From Rhodospirillaceae bacterium UBA6219 (lineage in GTDB: Bacteria > Pseudomonadota > Alphaproteobacteria > Rhodospirillales > Magnetospirillaceae), in NCBI GenBank assembly GCA_002435715.1, contig DISD01000049.1, forward strand, positions 1 to 51,483: 51,483 nt of DNA, in the 5' to 3' direction. The position numbers and the translations under genes are program-made. Below the pieces are notes generated by a model that was not told the origin of the DNA, made no database searches, and worked only from the letters and a program-made list of their open reading frames with translations. Every line of letters begins with the position of its first letter. The first letter of the stretch is position 1. Shown piece by piece: positions 7,350 to 15,827 of the stretch.

Positions 7350-9047
7350 TCAGGCGGCGCGGACCTCGGCCAGGAAGGAATCCACCTCGCGCGATAGGTC
7401 CGAGGCCTGTCTGGCCAGTTGCGACGCCGATTCCAGCACCACTGAGGAGGCCGATCCGGTTTCCTCGGCGGCGCGCATGACACCGACCACGTTGCCACTG
7501 ACCTCTTGCGCACCCGAGGCCGCTTCGGTGACGTTGCGGGCGATTTCGCTGGTCGAGGCCGATTGTTCTTCGGCCGACGAGGCGATGGTCGTGGTGATCC
7601 CGTCCACCTCGCCGATACCCGAAACGATTTTGCTCACTGCCGCCACCGCCTTTTGCATGGCGGTCTGGATGGTGCTGATCTGGCTGCCGATTTCACCTGT
7701 GGCGCTGGCGGTTTGGTTGGCCAAAGACTTCACTTCGTGGGCGACGACGGCGAACCCTTTGCCGGCGTCGCCGGCGCGGGCCGCCTCGATGGTGGCATTC
7801 AGCGCCAACAGGTTGGTCTGGCTGGCGATGTCATTGATCAGCTTGACCACGTCACCGATGCGTTGGGCGGTGCGCGACAATTGGGCGACGGCGGTGTCGG
7901 TGGCCTGGGCGTCGGCGGCGACCTCGCGGGTGCGTTGGGCGGCAGTCCCGATCTGACGGGTGATTTCGTCCACCGACGCCGACAATTCTTCGGTGGCGGC
8001 GGCGACGGTCTGCAAATTGGCCGAGGTCTGTTCGCTGGCGGCCGAGACAGCGCCGGCCTGACGGCTGGTTTCCTCGGCAGTGGCGGACAATTGCTGCGAC
8101 GTCGCCTGCAATTCGGTGGCCGCCGAAGATACCGAAACGATCAGGTCCTTGACCCGGTTCTCGAAACTGTCGGCCAAGTTCAGCATGGTCTGCTTGCGTT
8201 CGGTGGCCATGCGTTCCTCGTTGGCGGTGGCTTCGCTGCGTAAACGCTCCGCTTCGCGGGCGTTGTCGCGGAAAACCAGGGCAGTGCGGGCGATGTCGCC
8301 GATCTCGTCCTTGCGGCTGCCGCCGAAGATGTCGATGTCCAGGTGGCCGTTGGCCAAATCCTTCAGGCACGAGACGATATTGCGGATGGGGGTGACGATA
8401 CCCTTGCGTGAGACGACGATGCCGACCACCAGCCCGATGACGATGCCGACGACGGCGGTCGTGATCATGGTCGCGGTCAGGGTGCTGGCCTGTTGTGCCG
8501 CCTGGGCCTGAATCTGGTCCCCCTTGTCGTTGGTGTAGGTGACGTATTCGTTGACGGTATCGCGCAAACGACGGGCGTTGTCGCGGCTTTGCGTCACTTG
8601 CTCGGAGATGACCTTGCGGTTGTTGTCCATGGTGGCGTCGGCGCTGTGTGACCGCGTGGTATCCAAGGTCTTCCGCAGGGATTGTTCATAAGCGCTGTAG
8701 GCTTGTTGGATATCCGTCAACAGGCGGGTCTGATTGGTGCCGGCGGTTTTTTCCAGCCGATGCAAGCGGTCCGCCAACTCGGCGGAGACCTTGCGGACGT
8801 TGTCCGCGATCTGCCCGTAAGCGGAGGGATCGGTGGCGGCCCAGTATTCCGCCCGGTTCAGCTCGACGACGTTTTCGTTAAGGCGGGCGGCGATGCGGAT
8901 TTCATCCGAGGTCAGGGATATGTCCCGGGTATTGGCCGTCAATATGTGCAGGCCGTTGGTCCCTATTCCCGCGATGGTCGCCGCCATCAAACCCAGAAGT
9001 GCCACGATCAGCATGATTTTGTTCGAGATGGTGATGTTGCCCAACAT
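7350..9047 (-). CDS. Methyl-accepting chemotaxis protein (tandem copy 1)
   Basis: 565-residue transmembrane chemoreceptor. TM1 is at about 10-31, followed by a periplasmic four-helix-bundle-type sensor (about 32-188), TM2 at 189-213, HAMP at about 214-270 and a cytoplasmic signalling domain to the end. The hairpin tip INDIASQTNLLALNATIEA is typical of receptors that bind CheA/CheW. The C-terminus ends FLAEVRAA with no NWETF-type CheR tether. A sensor stretch at residues 49-77 (RLNENVVEL, RAEYWAATDPSAY) is shared almost unchanged with the neighbouring receptor. AAGAGGT precedes the start. The ligand cannot be read from the sequence. Confidence 0.95.
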   Translation of the reverse strand: MLGNITISNKIMLIVALLGLMAATIAGIGTNGLHILTANTRDISLTSDEIRIAARLNENVVELNRAEYWAATDPSAYGQIADNVRKVSAELADRLHRLEKTAGTNQTRLLTDIQQAYSAYEQSLRKTLDTTRSHSADATMDNNRKVISEQVTQSRDNARRLRDTVNEYVTYTNDKGDQIQAQAAQQASTLTATMITTAVVGIVIGLVVGIVVSRKGIVTPIRNIVSCLKDLANGHLDIDIFGGSRKDEIGDIARTALVFRDNAREAERLRSEATANEERMATERKQTMLNLADSFENRVKDLIVSVSSAATELQATSQQLSATAEETSRQAGAVSAASEQTSANLQTVAAATEELSASVDEITRQIGTAAQRTREVAADAQATDTAVAQLSRTAQRIGDVVKLINDIASQTNLLALNATIEAARAGDAGKGFAVVAHEVKSLANQTASATGEIGSQISTIQTAMQKAVAAVSKIVSGIGEVDGITTTIASSAEEQSASTSEIARNVTEAASGAQEVSGNVVGVMRAAEETGSASSVVLESASQLARQASDLSREVDSFLAEVRAA

Positions 9048-9186
9048 GACGACCTCTTACATCTTGATCTCCGAGCACGAGGACGATCCCCCGAATCGAC
9101 GGTGGGGTCCAGACGGGAAAAAGACTTCCCCTAAAAGTCATTCGTCTAAGGGGGTATAAGTCATACAGATAGTGTGCGCGCAATAA

Positions 9187-9213
9187 GGCGGACATACTTA
9201 GGCTTTGTCCGCC
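9187..9213 (-). terminator. Possible weak terminator between the two chemoreceptor genes
   Basis: Eight-base perfect stem GGCGGACA/TGTCCGCC with an 11-base loop, read on the minus strand after tandem copy 2 and followed by TTATTG rather than a proper T run. It sits in the 249-base gap (9048-9296), which otherwise shows only the leader of copy 1. It might also be a transcript-processing or regulatory hairpin. Confidence 0.35.
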
Positions 9214-9296
9214 GTCAGCCCGCTGTATCACAACGTCACCAGCGTGCTTTCCGGCGGACAACCCAGTCTCGACTGTGTCCGTTGTCGAGGCACGGC

Positions 9297-10994
9297 TTAT
9301 GCCGCGCGGACCTCGGCCAGGAAGGTGTCCACTTCCCGTGACAGGATCTCGGCCTGACGGGCCAATTGCGACGCGGATTCCAGCACCACCGACGAGGCGG
9401 CGCCGGTTTCCTCGGAAGCCCGCATAACGCCGATGACGTTGCTGCTGACCTCTTGGGCGCCCTGCGCCGCTTCGTTGACATTGCGGGCGATTTCACCGGT
9501 CGAGGCCGATTGTTCTTCGGCGGACGAGGCGATGGTGGTGGTGATGGAATCCACCTCTCTGACGCCGTTGACGATCTTGCCGACGGCTTCGACGGCACTT
9601 TGCATGGCGTTTTGAATGGTTGAAATCTGGCTGGCGATCTCGCCGGTGGCGCTGGACGTCTGGTTGGCCAGACTTTTGACTTCGTGGGCGACGACGGCAA
9701 AGCCTTTGCCCGCCTCGCCGGCGCGGGCCGCCTCGATGGTGGCGTTCAGCGCCAGCAGGTTGGTCTGGCTGGCGATGTCGTTGATCAGCTTGACCACGTC
9801 GCCGATCCGGCGCGCGGTTTCGGCAAGCCGGCCCACGGCTTCGTTGGTGTGGTGGGCGTCGTTGGCGACTTCACGGGTGCGCTGGGCGGCGTTGCCGATC
9901 TGACGGGTGATTTCGTCCACCGACGACGACAATTCCTCGGTGGCGGCGGCGACGGTCTGCAAATTGGCCGAGGTCTGTTCGCTGGCCGACGACACCGCGC
10001 TGGCCTGGCGGCTGGTTTCCTCGGCACCGGCCGACAATTGTTGCGAGGTCGCCTGCAATTCGGTCGCCGCCGACGAGACGGTGACGATCAGGTCCTTGAC
10101 CCGGTTTTCGAAATTGTCGGCCATGTCCAGCATGCCTTGGCGGCGCTCTTGGGCCATGCGTTCTTCGTTGGCGGCGGCTTCGGTGCGCAGCCGTTCGGCC
10201 TCGGTGGCGTTGTCACGGAACACCATGGCGGTGCGGGCGATGTCGCCGATCTCGTCCTTGCGGGCGGTCCCGAAAATGTTGATGTCCAGCTTGCCGTGCG
10301 CCAAGTGCTGCAAGGTGTCGACGATCTTGCGGATGGGGGTGACGATCCCCTTGCGGGCAACCACCACACCGATGATCAGGCCAAGGGTAATGCCGATCGC
10401 GGCGCCACCGATCATGGACCACGACAGAAAGCTGGCCTGTTCGGTGGCCTTGATCTGGATTTTGTCGCCCTTGTCGTTGGTGTAGTTGACATAGACGTTC
10501 ACTTGGTTGCGCAAGGTCCGGGCATTGGCGCGGCTGGTCGCCACCTGATCGACGATCTCCTTGCGGTTGTCGTCCATGGTGACGGTGCTTTGATATTTGT
10601 GGGCCAGCTCAAGACTGCGGCGGACCGAGTCCAGATAAGTGGCGTAGCTTTTGCGGACATCGGCCAGCATGAGTCTTTGGTTGGGACCGGCTTTTTGTTC
10701 CAGACGGGTCAGGCGGTCTTCCAACGAGGCGCTGACACTTTTGACGTTGTCGGAAATTTGCTCATAGGCGCTGGGATCGGTGGCGGCCCAATATTCCGCA
10801 CGGCTCAGCTCGACCACGTTTTCGTTCAGCCGGGCGGCGATGCGGATTTCCTCGGCGGTCTCGACGATGTCTTGGGCATTGGAATTCAGCGTGAACAAGC
10901 CGCTGGTTCCCAGGCCGGCGATTGCCGCCGCAACCAGACCCAGAAAGACGACGATGCCAATGATCTTATTGGAGATGTTGATGTTGTCGAGCAT
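9297..10994 (-). CDS. Methyl-accepting chemotaxis protein (tandem copy 2)
   Basis: 565 residues, the same length as the downstream receptor and alignable with it end to end without visible gaps. Order: TM1 about 10-31, periplasmic helical sensor, TM2 about 190-213, HAMP, signalling domain, same FLAEVRAA end. The sensor domain differs at many positions, while RLNENVVEL and RAEYWAATDPSAY are kept. This suggests a tandem duplication followed by divergence of ligand specificity. I use the ATG at 10994 (MLDNINISNK) because it matches the paralogue's start and has GGGAACGGG upstream; 12 further residues upstream in frame are not shared. Confidence 0.94.
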   Translation of the reverse strand: MLDNINISNKIIGIVVFLGLVAAAIAGLGTSGLFTLNSNAQDIVETAEEIRIAARLNENVVELSRAEYWAATDPSAYEQISDNVKSVSASLEDRLTRLEQKAGPNQRLMLADVRKSYATYLDSVRRSLELAHKYQSTVTMDDNRKEIVDQVATSRANARTLRNQVNVYVNYTNDKGDKIQIKATEQASFLSWSMIGGAAIGITLGLIIGVVVARKGIVTPIRKIVDTLQHLAHGKLDINIFGTARKDEIGDIARTAMVFRDNATEAERLRTEAAANEERMAQERRQGMLDMADNFENRVKDLIVTVSSAATELQATSQQLSAGAEETSRQASAVSSASEQTSANLQTVAAATEELSSSVDEITRQIGNAAQRTREVANDAHHTNEAVGRLAETARRIGDVVKLINDIASQTNLLALNATIEAARAGEAGKGFAVVAHEVKSLANQTSSATGEIASQISTIQNAMQSAVEAVGKIVNGVREVDSITTTIASSAEEQSASTGEIARNVNEAAQGAQEVSSNVIGVMRASEETGAASSVVLESASQLARQAEILSREVDTFLAEVRAA

Positions 10995-11168
10995 GTCCCG
11001 TTCCCAACGCAATGATGAGCATTCGATCATGGATGCCGCTTCGGCGCTGGGACAGGGGGGGAAACGATATATCTAATGTTCAAAATGCCTAATGTTGTAT
11101 ACATCCGGAGTAGAGCCGAAGGATAAGGATGGCGCGCACAGAGTCCTTTGGACTAGATGTTTGTCAAA

Positions 11169-11516
11169 TTAGTCCACAATCGCCAAAACGCTTTCCGGTG
11201 GGCGACCCAAGGCGGCCTTGGCGCCGTTGACGACGATGGGGCGTTCGATGGCCGCCGGGTTGGCAGCCAAAGCGGCGACCAGGGCCGCTTCCGACGATCC
11301 GGAAACGTCGATGCCGGCTTCGGCGGCTTCCTTCTTGCGCACGATGTCCTTGGCCGACTTGCCCAGCTTGGCCAGGATTTCGGTCAGTTCCGCGGCGGAA
11401 GGCGGGGTCTTCAAATATTCAACCACACGTGGCGCGATGCCCTTGTCTTCCAGCAATTTCAAGGTTTCACGCGACTTCGAGCAGCGCGGATTGTGGTAGA
11501 TGACGATCTCGGCCAC
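11169..11516 (-). CDS. ArsC/YfgD-family arsenate reductase-like protein
   Basis: 115-residue thioredoxin-fold protein. It begins VAEIVIYHNPRCSKSRETL, with the catalytic Cys at residue 12 as in ArsC. The three arginines used by ArsC to bind the oxyanion have counterparts in DIVRKKE, ERPIVV and GRPPE. The wording of the motif (NPRCSKSRETL rather than NPACGTSR) is closer to the YfgD branch, whose physiological substrate is not settled, and no arsR, arsB or acr3 is adjacent. So arsenate reduction is possible but not shown. I take the GTG at 11516 because AGGAG lies eight bases upstream. The gene is divergent from mscS across a short 97-base region. Confidence 0.85.
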   Translation of the reverse strand: MAEIVIYHNPRCSKSRETLKLLEDKGIAPRVVEYLKTPPSAAELTEILAKLGKSAKDIVRKKEAAEAGIDVSGSSEAALVAALAANPAAIERPIVVNGAKAALGRPPESVLAIVD

Positions 11517-11613
11517 GGGGTTGGCTCCTTGAAATGATCCCATTTTGGCACCAAGGTGGGGGTGCTCGCTTATTGTGGCGATTGCGAAATCATCCGACAA
11601 GATGGGAGATTCC

Positions 11614-12789
11614 ATGACAGGAAGCATGCTCGTCCGCCGTCTGGGCGCCGTTGTGGCGCTGGTTCTGGCGCTGTGGGGCAACCCGGTCCTGGCGCAGAAC
11701 ACTGCCACCGCTGATGTCGAGAAGCTGGTCCGCACCTTGGAAGACGACAAGGCCCGCGCCCAGTTGGTGGGGCAACTGAAATTGCTGCTGAAGGCCCAAG
11801 AGCCTGTCGACAAAGCTGTGGCCGAGCCCACCTCGCCGGCGCTGCTGAGCGCCATTCCCGACAAGATCGAAGAATCGGTGTGGTCGGCTTTGGGCCGTTG
11901 GGGCGGTGGCGCTTTCGACTTTCTGTCGCGCGGCATCGGTCAGCGGGTGATCGGCAGCCTGATTTCCATCGGTTCGGTGTTGTTGTTCACCCAGATTGTC
12001 TGGCGGCTGGTGTCGGGGTCCATCCGGCGTTACCTGGAACGCACCGATTCCGACGGCAACACCATCGAGCGCTCGCGCCGGGTGCGCACGCTGTTGCCGT
12101 TGCTGCGGCTGGTGGTGCGTGTGGTGTTGACGGTGATGGTGGTGCTGATCGTGCTGTCGGAACTGGGGGTCAACATCGCGCCGCTGCTGGCCGGTGCCGG
12201 TGTGGTCGGCATCGCGGTCGGCTTCGGCGCCCAGAAATTGGTGCAAGACGTCATCACCGGCGTCTTCATTCTGATCGAAGACACTATCTCGCTGGGCGAC
12301 GTGGTGCGGATCGGTTCATTGTCCGGCGTGGTCGAAGGCATGTCCATCCGGGCGTTGAAGCTGCGCGACGCCAGCGGCAACTTGCATTCCATTCCGTTCT
12401 CGTCGGTGGATTCGATCACCAACATGAGCAAGGATTTCGCCTTTGCCGTCTTCGACGTGGGTATCGCCTATGCCGAGGACGTGGATCGGGTGATCGGCGT
12501 GCTGGAAGATCTGGGCGCCCAGATGCAGGCCGACCCCCTTTGGTCCGTCAAGATCACCGCGCCCTTGGAAATCTTGGGGTTGGATCGCTTCGAGGCGTCT
12601 TCGGTGGTGGTCAAGGCCCGCTTCAAGACGTTGCCCTTGCAGCAATGGTCGGTGATGCGGGAATTCAATCGGCGGATGAAGAAGCGCTTCGATGCGGACG
12701 GTATCGAAATCCCCTTTCCCCAAATGACCTTGTGGTTCGGTGACGGTCAATTGGCCAAGTTGGCCCCCGTCACCGTGGGCGAAGCTTAA
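11614..12789 (+). CDS. MscS-family mechanosensitive ion channel
   Basis: 391 residues. A signal peptide-like start (1-28, ending PVLAQ) is followed by a helical periplasmic stretch and TM helices at about 112-133 and 160-183. The pore-lining TM3 (about 187-220) has the Gly/Ala pattern of the family (LLAGAGVVGIAVGFGAQKLV, then QDVITGVFILIED). The cytoplasmic beta domain follows with GDVVRIGSLSGVVEGMSIR and ending SFSSVDSITNMSK-like sequence. Function: opening under membrane tension to release solutes on hypo-osmotic shock. The ATG at 11614 has GGGAG six bases before it. It overlaps the convergent recX stop by 4 bases. Confidence 0.92.
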   Translation: MTGSMLVRRLGAVVALVLALWGNPVLAQNTATADVEKLVRTLEDDKARAQLVGQLKLLLKAQEPVDKAVAEPTSPALLSAIPDKIEESVWSALGRWGGGAFDFLSRGIGQRVIGSLISIGSVLLFTQIVWRLVSGSIRRYLERTDSDGNTIERSRRVRTLLPLLRLVVRVVLTVMVVLIVLSELGVNIAPLLAGAGVVGIAVGFGAQKLVQDVITGVFILIEDTISLGDVVRIGSLSGVVEGMSIRALKLRDASGNLHSIPFSSVDSITNMSKDFAFAVFDVGIAYAEDVDRVIGVLEDLGAQMQADPLWSVKITAPLEILGLDRFEASSVVVKARFKTLPLQQWSVMREFNRRMKKRFDADGIEIPFPQMTLWFGDGQLAKLAPVTVGEA

Positions 12790-13340
12790 TCCAGCATGGC
12801 TTCCAGGGCATCGGGGCTTTCCGCCTCGATGACCCGGCGGGCAATGTCGAAATCAAAGCCCGACCGTGCCAGGGCGGCCAAATCCTTGGCGCGGGTGTCG
12901 GCCCGCTTGTCCGGGGCGCGATAGGGCCCCAATCGGCGCTTGCGGGCCAGCCTGATGGCAGCTTCCAGATCGGGTTCCGCCTGGTCTTCGGCCAGTCCGT
13001 CCAAGGCCCGGGCGATGGTTTCCGCCTCGACCCCCTTGGCCGCAAGGGTGGCGCGGATGGCGCGGCTGCCCTTGCCCTGGCGGTTCAAGGCCCGGGTCTT
13101 CATGGCGGCATAGGCCTGGTCGTCCAGATAGCCCAATCGGCTCAGCTTGGCGATGACCGCGTCCACATGCGTCATGTGGTCGGCGCGTTCGCCGCCCCAA
13201 TGGGCCACCGACCGGTCGATCTTGCGCATCAACACCCGGCGCAGCCCGGTCGTGCTTGCTGCGAAGCGTTCCAGATAATGCACGGCGGCATTTTCCAGAT
13301 ACGAGGCGGTGATGCGCGGCGGTGGGCGATTGGCGGCCAT
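12786..13340 (-). CDS. recX: Regulatory protein RecX
   Basis: 184-residue small helical protein of the RecX family, which binds RecA filaments and tunes recombination and SOS output. Three-helix repeats are visible: a first unit ASYLENAAVHYLERF...LRRVLMRK, a second with IAKLSRLGYLDDQAYA and TRALNRQGKGSRAIR, and a third C-terminal unit. recA is not in this window, which is common in alphaproteobacteria. No better start than 13340 is seen. Confidence 0.85.
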   Translation of the reverse strand: MAANRPPPRITASYLENAAVHYLERFAASTTGLRRVLMRKIDRSVAHWGGERADHMTHVDAVIAKLSRLGYLDDQAYAAMKTRALNRQGKGSRAIRATLAAKGVEAETIARALDGLAEDQAEPDLEAAIRLARKRRLGPYRAPDKRADTRAKDLAALARSGFDFDIARRVIEAESPDALEAMLD

Positions 13341-13419
13341 GCGTCAGTTTAGCCGCAGGCCAGCGGCCCAACAAGCCTGCGCGGCAATTGAGAGGACCCG
13401 GCACGGGCTGGGCTCGGCC

Positions 13420-13761
13420 CTAATGCGGCAGCAACTCGCACAGATGGGCGGTCAGTTCACGCGGGGATGCACGGCTCAGGTCGCGGTCCAACTCGCCGGT
13501 CACCATCTGGCGGGTATTGGCCGCCATGGTGGTTTCCAACTCGGCCAAAACGGCGCGGGGGCCGACCAGGACCAGATGGTCGAAACGACGCTCGGTGGCG
13601 GCGCGGTCCAATTGGCCGGCGATACGACCGGTACACGCCGGACCGGTGGCCGGGACGCCCATGCCAAGCACGGGTTCCAGGTCGCGTTGCGGTCCGTCGC
13701 AGCGAAATATTCGGGCTCGGACGCCATCGGCCACGCACACCCAGGTATGGGACGAACGCAT
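13420..13761 (-). CDS. Short host-attachment-type protein
   Basis: 113 residues starting MRSSHTWVCVADGVRARIF, the N-terminal pattern of proteins annotated as required for attachment to host cells (TWVLVADGARARIF type). It ends with FDHLVLVGPRAVLAELE and HLCELLPH, also as in that family. Usual members are ~140-150 residues; the middle part between the N-terminal strand and the C-terminal half is shortened here. The start at 13761 has an AGGAAAGGAGG ribosome site. The biochemical role of the family is not established; the resemblance of the C-terminal half to eRF1/archaeal-type nucleotide-pocket folds is only my impression. Confidence 0.7.
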   Translation of the reverse strand: MRSSHTWVCVADGVRARIFRCDGPQRDLEPVLGMGVPATGPACTGRIAGQLDRAATERRFDHLVLVGPRAVLAELETTMAANTRQMVTGELDRDLSRASPRELTAHLCELLPH

Positions 13762-13855
13762 GGCTTCCTCCTTTCCTCCCGCCAGGGCGACAGGCTGGGT
13801 TACCCCGGCGAAAGCATCATAACATGAAAGAAGCGTTAATGCCGCCATGGCATGC

Positions 13856-13883
13856 TTGAGTGGCGAACTTTTCTGTGTATGAT
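13856..13883 (+). promoter_or_regulatory. Probable sigma-70 promoter of guaB
   Basis: TTGAGT at 13856-13861 and TATGAT at 13878-13883 are separated by 16 bases and lie ~37 bases before the guaB start. Good agreement with a housekeeping promoter; transcription would begin around 13890. Confidence 0.5.
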
Positions 13884-13919
13884 GGCGCGCCAATCCCCGT
13901 ACCCGCCTTCGGAGTTGGC

Positions 13920-15380
13920 ATGCAAATCAAGGAAGCCCTGACATTCGACGACGTTCTGCTGGTGCCGGCAGAGTCTGACGTCCTGCCCAACAGCGTCGAC
14001 ACCCGCACCCGCATCACCCGTTCCATCGAATTGGGCATTCCGCTGGTATCCGCGGCCATGGATACCGTCACCGAAGCTGGCCTGGCCATCGCTTTGGCCC
14101 AGGCCGGTGGCATCGGCGTCATCCACAAGAATTTGGACATCCAGGCCCAGGCCGCCGAAGTTCGCAAGGTCAAGAAGTTCGAATCCGGCATGGTGGTCAA
14201 CCCAGTGACCATCCACCCCGACCAGACCCTGGCCGAAGCTTTGCGTCTGATGGCCGATTTCAAGATTTCCGGCATTCCGGTGGTGGAACGTGGTAGCCGT
14301 AAGCTGGTGGGTATCCTGACCAACCGCGACGTCCGCTTCGCCTCCGACGTCAACCAGCCGGTGGCCGAGTTGATGACCAAGGACAGGCTGATCACCGTGC
14401 GCGAAGGCGTCGACAAGGAAGAGGCCAAGCGCCTGCTGCACAGCCATCGCATCGAAAAGCTGCTGGTGGTGGATGCCGATTACCGCTGCACCGGTCTGGT
14501 GACGGTCAAGGACATCGAAAAGGCCAAGGCCCACCCCAACGCCTGCAAGGACGAACAGGGCCGCCTGCGCACCGCCGCCGCCACCGGCGTCGGCCCCGAC
14601 GGCATCAAGCGCGCCGAAGCTTTGTTGGAAGCCGAAGTGGACATCATCGTCGTCGACACCGCCCACGGCCATTCGCGCGGCGTCATCGAAGCGGTGCGCC
14701 AGATCAAGGCCATGTCGTCCAAGGCCCAGGTCATCGGCGGCAACATCGCCACCCCCGACGCCGCCCGTGCGCTGGCTGACGCCGGTGCCGACGCGGTCAA
14801 GGTGGGCATCGGCCCCGGCACCATCTGCACCACCCGCATGGTGGCCGGTGTGGGTGTGCCGCAGCTTTCCGCCATCATGGAAGTGGCCGAAGTCACCCGT
14901 GAACGCGGTATCTGCCTGATCGCCGATGGCGGCATCAAGTTTTCCGGCGACGTCGCCAAGGCCATCGCCGCCGGCGCCGATTGCGTGATGATCGGGTCGC
15001 TGTTCGCCGGTACCGAGGAAAGCCCCGGCGAGGTGTTCCTGTATCAGGGGCGGTCGTACAAATCCTATCGCGGCATGGGGTCCATCGGCGCCATGGCGCG
15101 GGGGTCAGCCGACCGTTACTTCCAGGCCGACGTCAATGACAGCCTGAAGCTGGTTCCCGAAGGCGTCGAAGGCCGCGTGCCCTACAAGGGTCCGGTGGGC
15201 ACCGTCATCCACCAGATGGTGGGCGGCTTGCGCGCCGGCATGGGCTATACCGGCAACCGCACCATCCCCGAGATGCAGACCCGCTGCACCTTCCGTCGCA
15301 TCACCAGCGCCGGCCTGCGCGAAAGTCATGTGCACGATATCTCGATCACCAAGGAAGCGCCGAACTACAAGAGCGAATAG
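13920..15380 (+). CDS. guaB: Inosine-5'-monophosphate dehydrogenase
   Basis: 486-residue enzyme oxidising IMP to XMP with NAD+, the committed step of guanine nucleotide synthesis. The TIM barrel is split by two CBS domains (about residues 93-205). Catalytic features are GIGPGTICTTR with the active-site Cys near residue 300, the signature LIADGGIKFSGDVAKAIA, and the mobile flap with YRGMGSIGAM followed by the Arg/Tyr-bearing segment (SADRYFQ). The length is typical. I start at the ATG at 13920 (MQIKEALTFDDVLL) with GGAG six bases before, rather than at the ATG 60 bases upstream, which lies in the probable promoter/leader. The following hairpin at 15389-15412 has no T run. Confidence 0.97.
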   Translation: MQIKEALTFDDVLLVPAESDVLPNSVDTRTRITRSIELGIPLVSAAMDTVTEAGLAIALAQAGGIGVIHKNLDIQAQAAEVRKVKKFESGMVVNPVTIHPDQTLAEALRLMADFKISGIPVVERGSRKLVGILTNRDVRFASDVNQPVAELMTKDRLITVREGVDKEEAKRLLHSHRIEKLLVVDADYRCTGLVTVKDIEKAKAHPNACKDEQGRLRTAAATGVGPDGIKRAEALLEAEVDIIVVDTAHGHSRGVIEAVRQIKAMSSKAQVIGGNIATPDAARALADAGADAVKVGIGPGTICTTRMVAGVGVPQLSAIMEVAEVTRERGICLIADGGIKFSGDVAKAIAAGADCVMIGSLFAGTEESPGEVFLYQGRSYKSYRGMGSIGAMARGSADRYFQADVNDSLKLVPEGVEGRVPYKGPVGTVIHQMVGGLRAGMGYTGNRTIPEMQTRCTFRRITSAGLRESHVHDISITKEAPNYKSE

Positions 15381-15388
15381 CTTTTGTC

Positions 15389-15474
15389 CCGGTGATCGCT
15401 TGCGATCACCGGCGCCCTCAGCAATTGTCTTGTCAGGCGTCGGCCGGCTGTCGCCACGGCTTGCCGTCCCTGAC
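15389..15474 (+). repeat. Dispersed two-hairpin element, copy 1
   Basis: Hairpin 1 is an 11-base perfect stem CCGGTGATCGC with a TT loop (15389-15412). A linker at 15413-15431 then leads to hairpin 2, whose arms are GTCAGG (15432-15437) and CCTGAC (15469-15474). The linker and start of hairpin 2 match copy 2 (40657-40720) at 22 of 24 bases (core TCAGCAAyTGTCTTGTCAGG). Hairpin 1 keeps its pairing in copy 2 with different bases. It could be a repeat of the REP/BIME kind, an RNA element or a small RNA; the orientation of function is unknown. Confidence 0.6.
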
Positions 15475-15827
15475 GGGGGGATGGTGATGCGCTTTCCGAC
15501 GCAAGCGACGATGACGACTTTTGGGCTTTTCCCGATTGACGCGGTTGTCTCGGAACTGGCGCATTGTCTTGTTGTGGGGCATGGCGAGCAGGGCAGCCGT
15601 ATCGAGGACCATACTGACCCGAGGTCGCCTTCAGGCAATCGCACCATATCCTTGCCTCCCGCGGCATAAGCCGCGCGGCGCAGTCGCGCCCAACCCCATC
15701 CTGATCAGGATGGGGTCTGTATCATGACACTTGCACAACGGCTGATATGAACAGCCTTGCAAAGACCCCCTTGCGTCCAGCCCCGCACCGCGGCCATCAT
15801 CCAACGCCCATGGATTCGGAGGCCCCC
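15475..15827. other. Intergenic stretch with a 24-base perfect palindrome
   Basis: No convincing gene between the two-hairpin element and the glutathione S-transferase start; open frames here lack ribosome sites and recognisable sequence. A GCGGC-ATAA-GCCGC hairpin lies at about 15661-15674 and a perfect palindrome at 15693-15716 (half-site ACCCCATCCTGA). The palindrome has no following T run, so it may be an operator or a cruciform rather than a terminator. Confidence 0.5.

Noticed and set aside
15560..15580. Third copy of the two-hairpin element
   Set aside because: Only TTGTCTTGT is shared; flanking bases and hairpins do not match.
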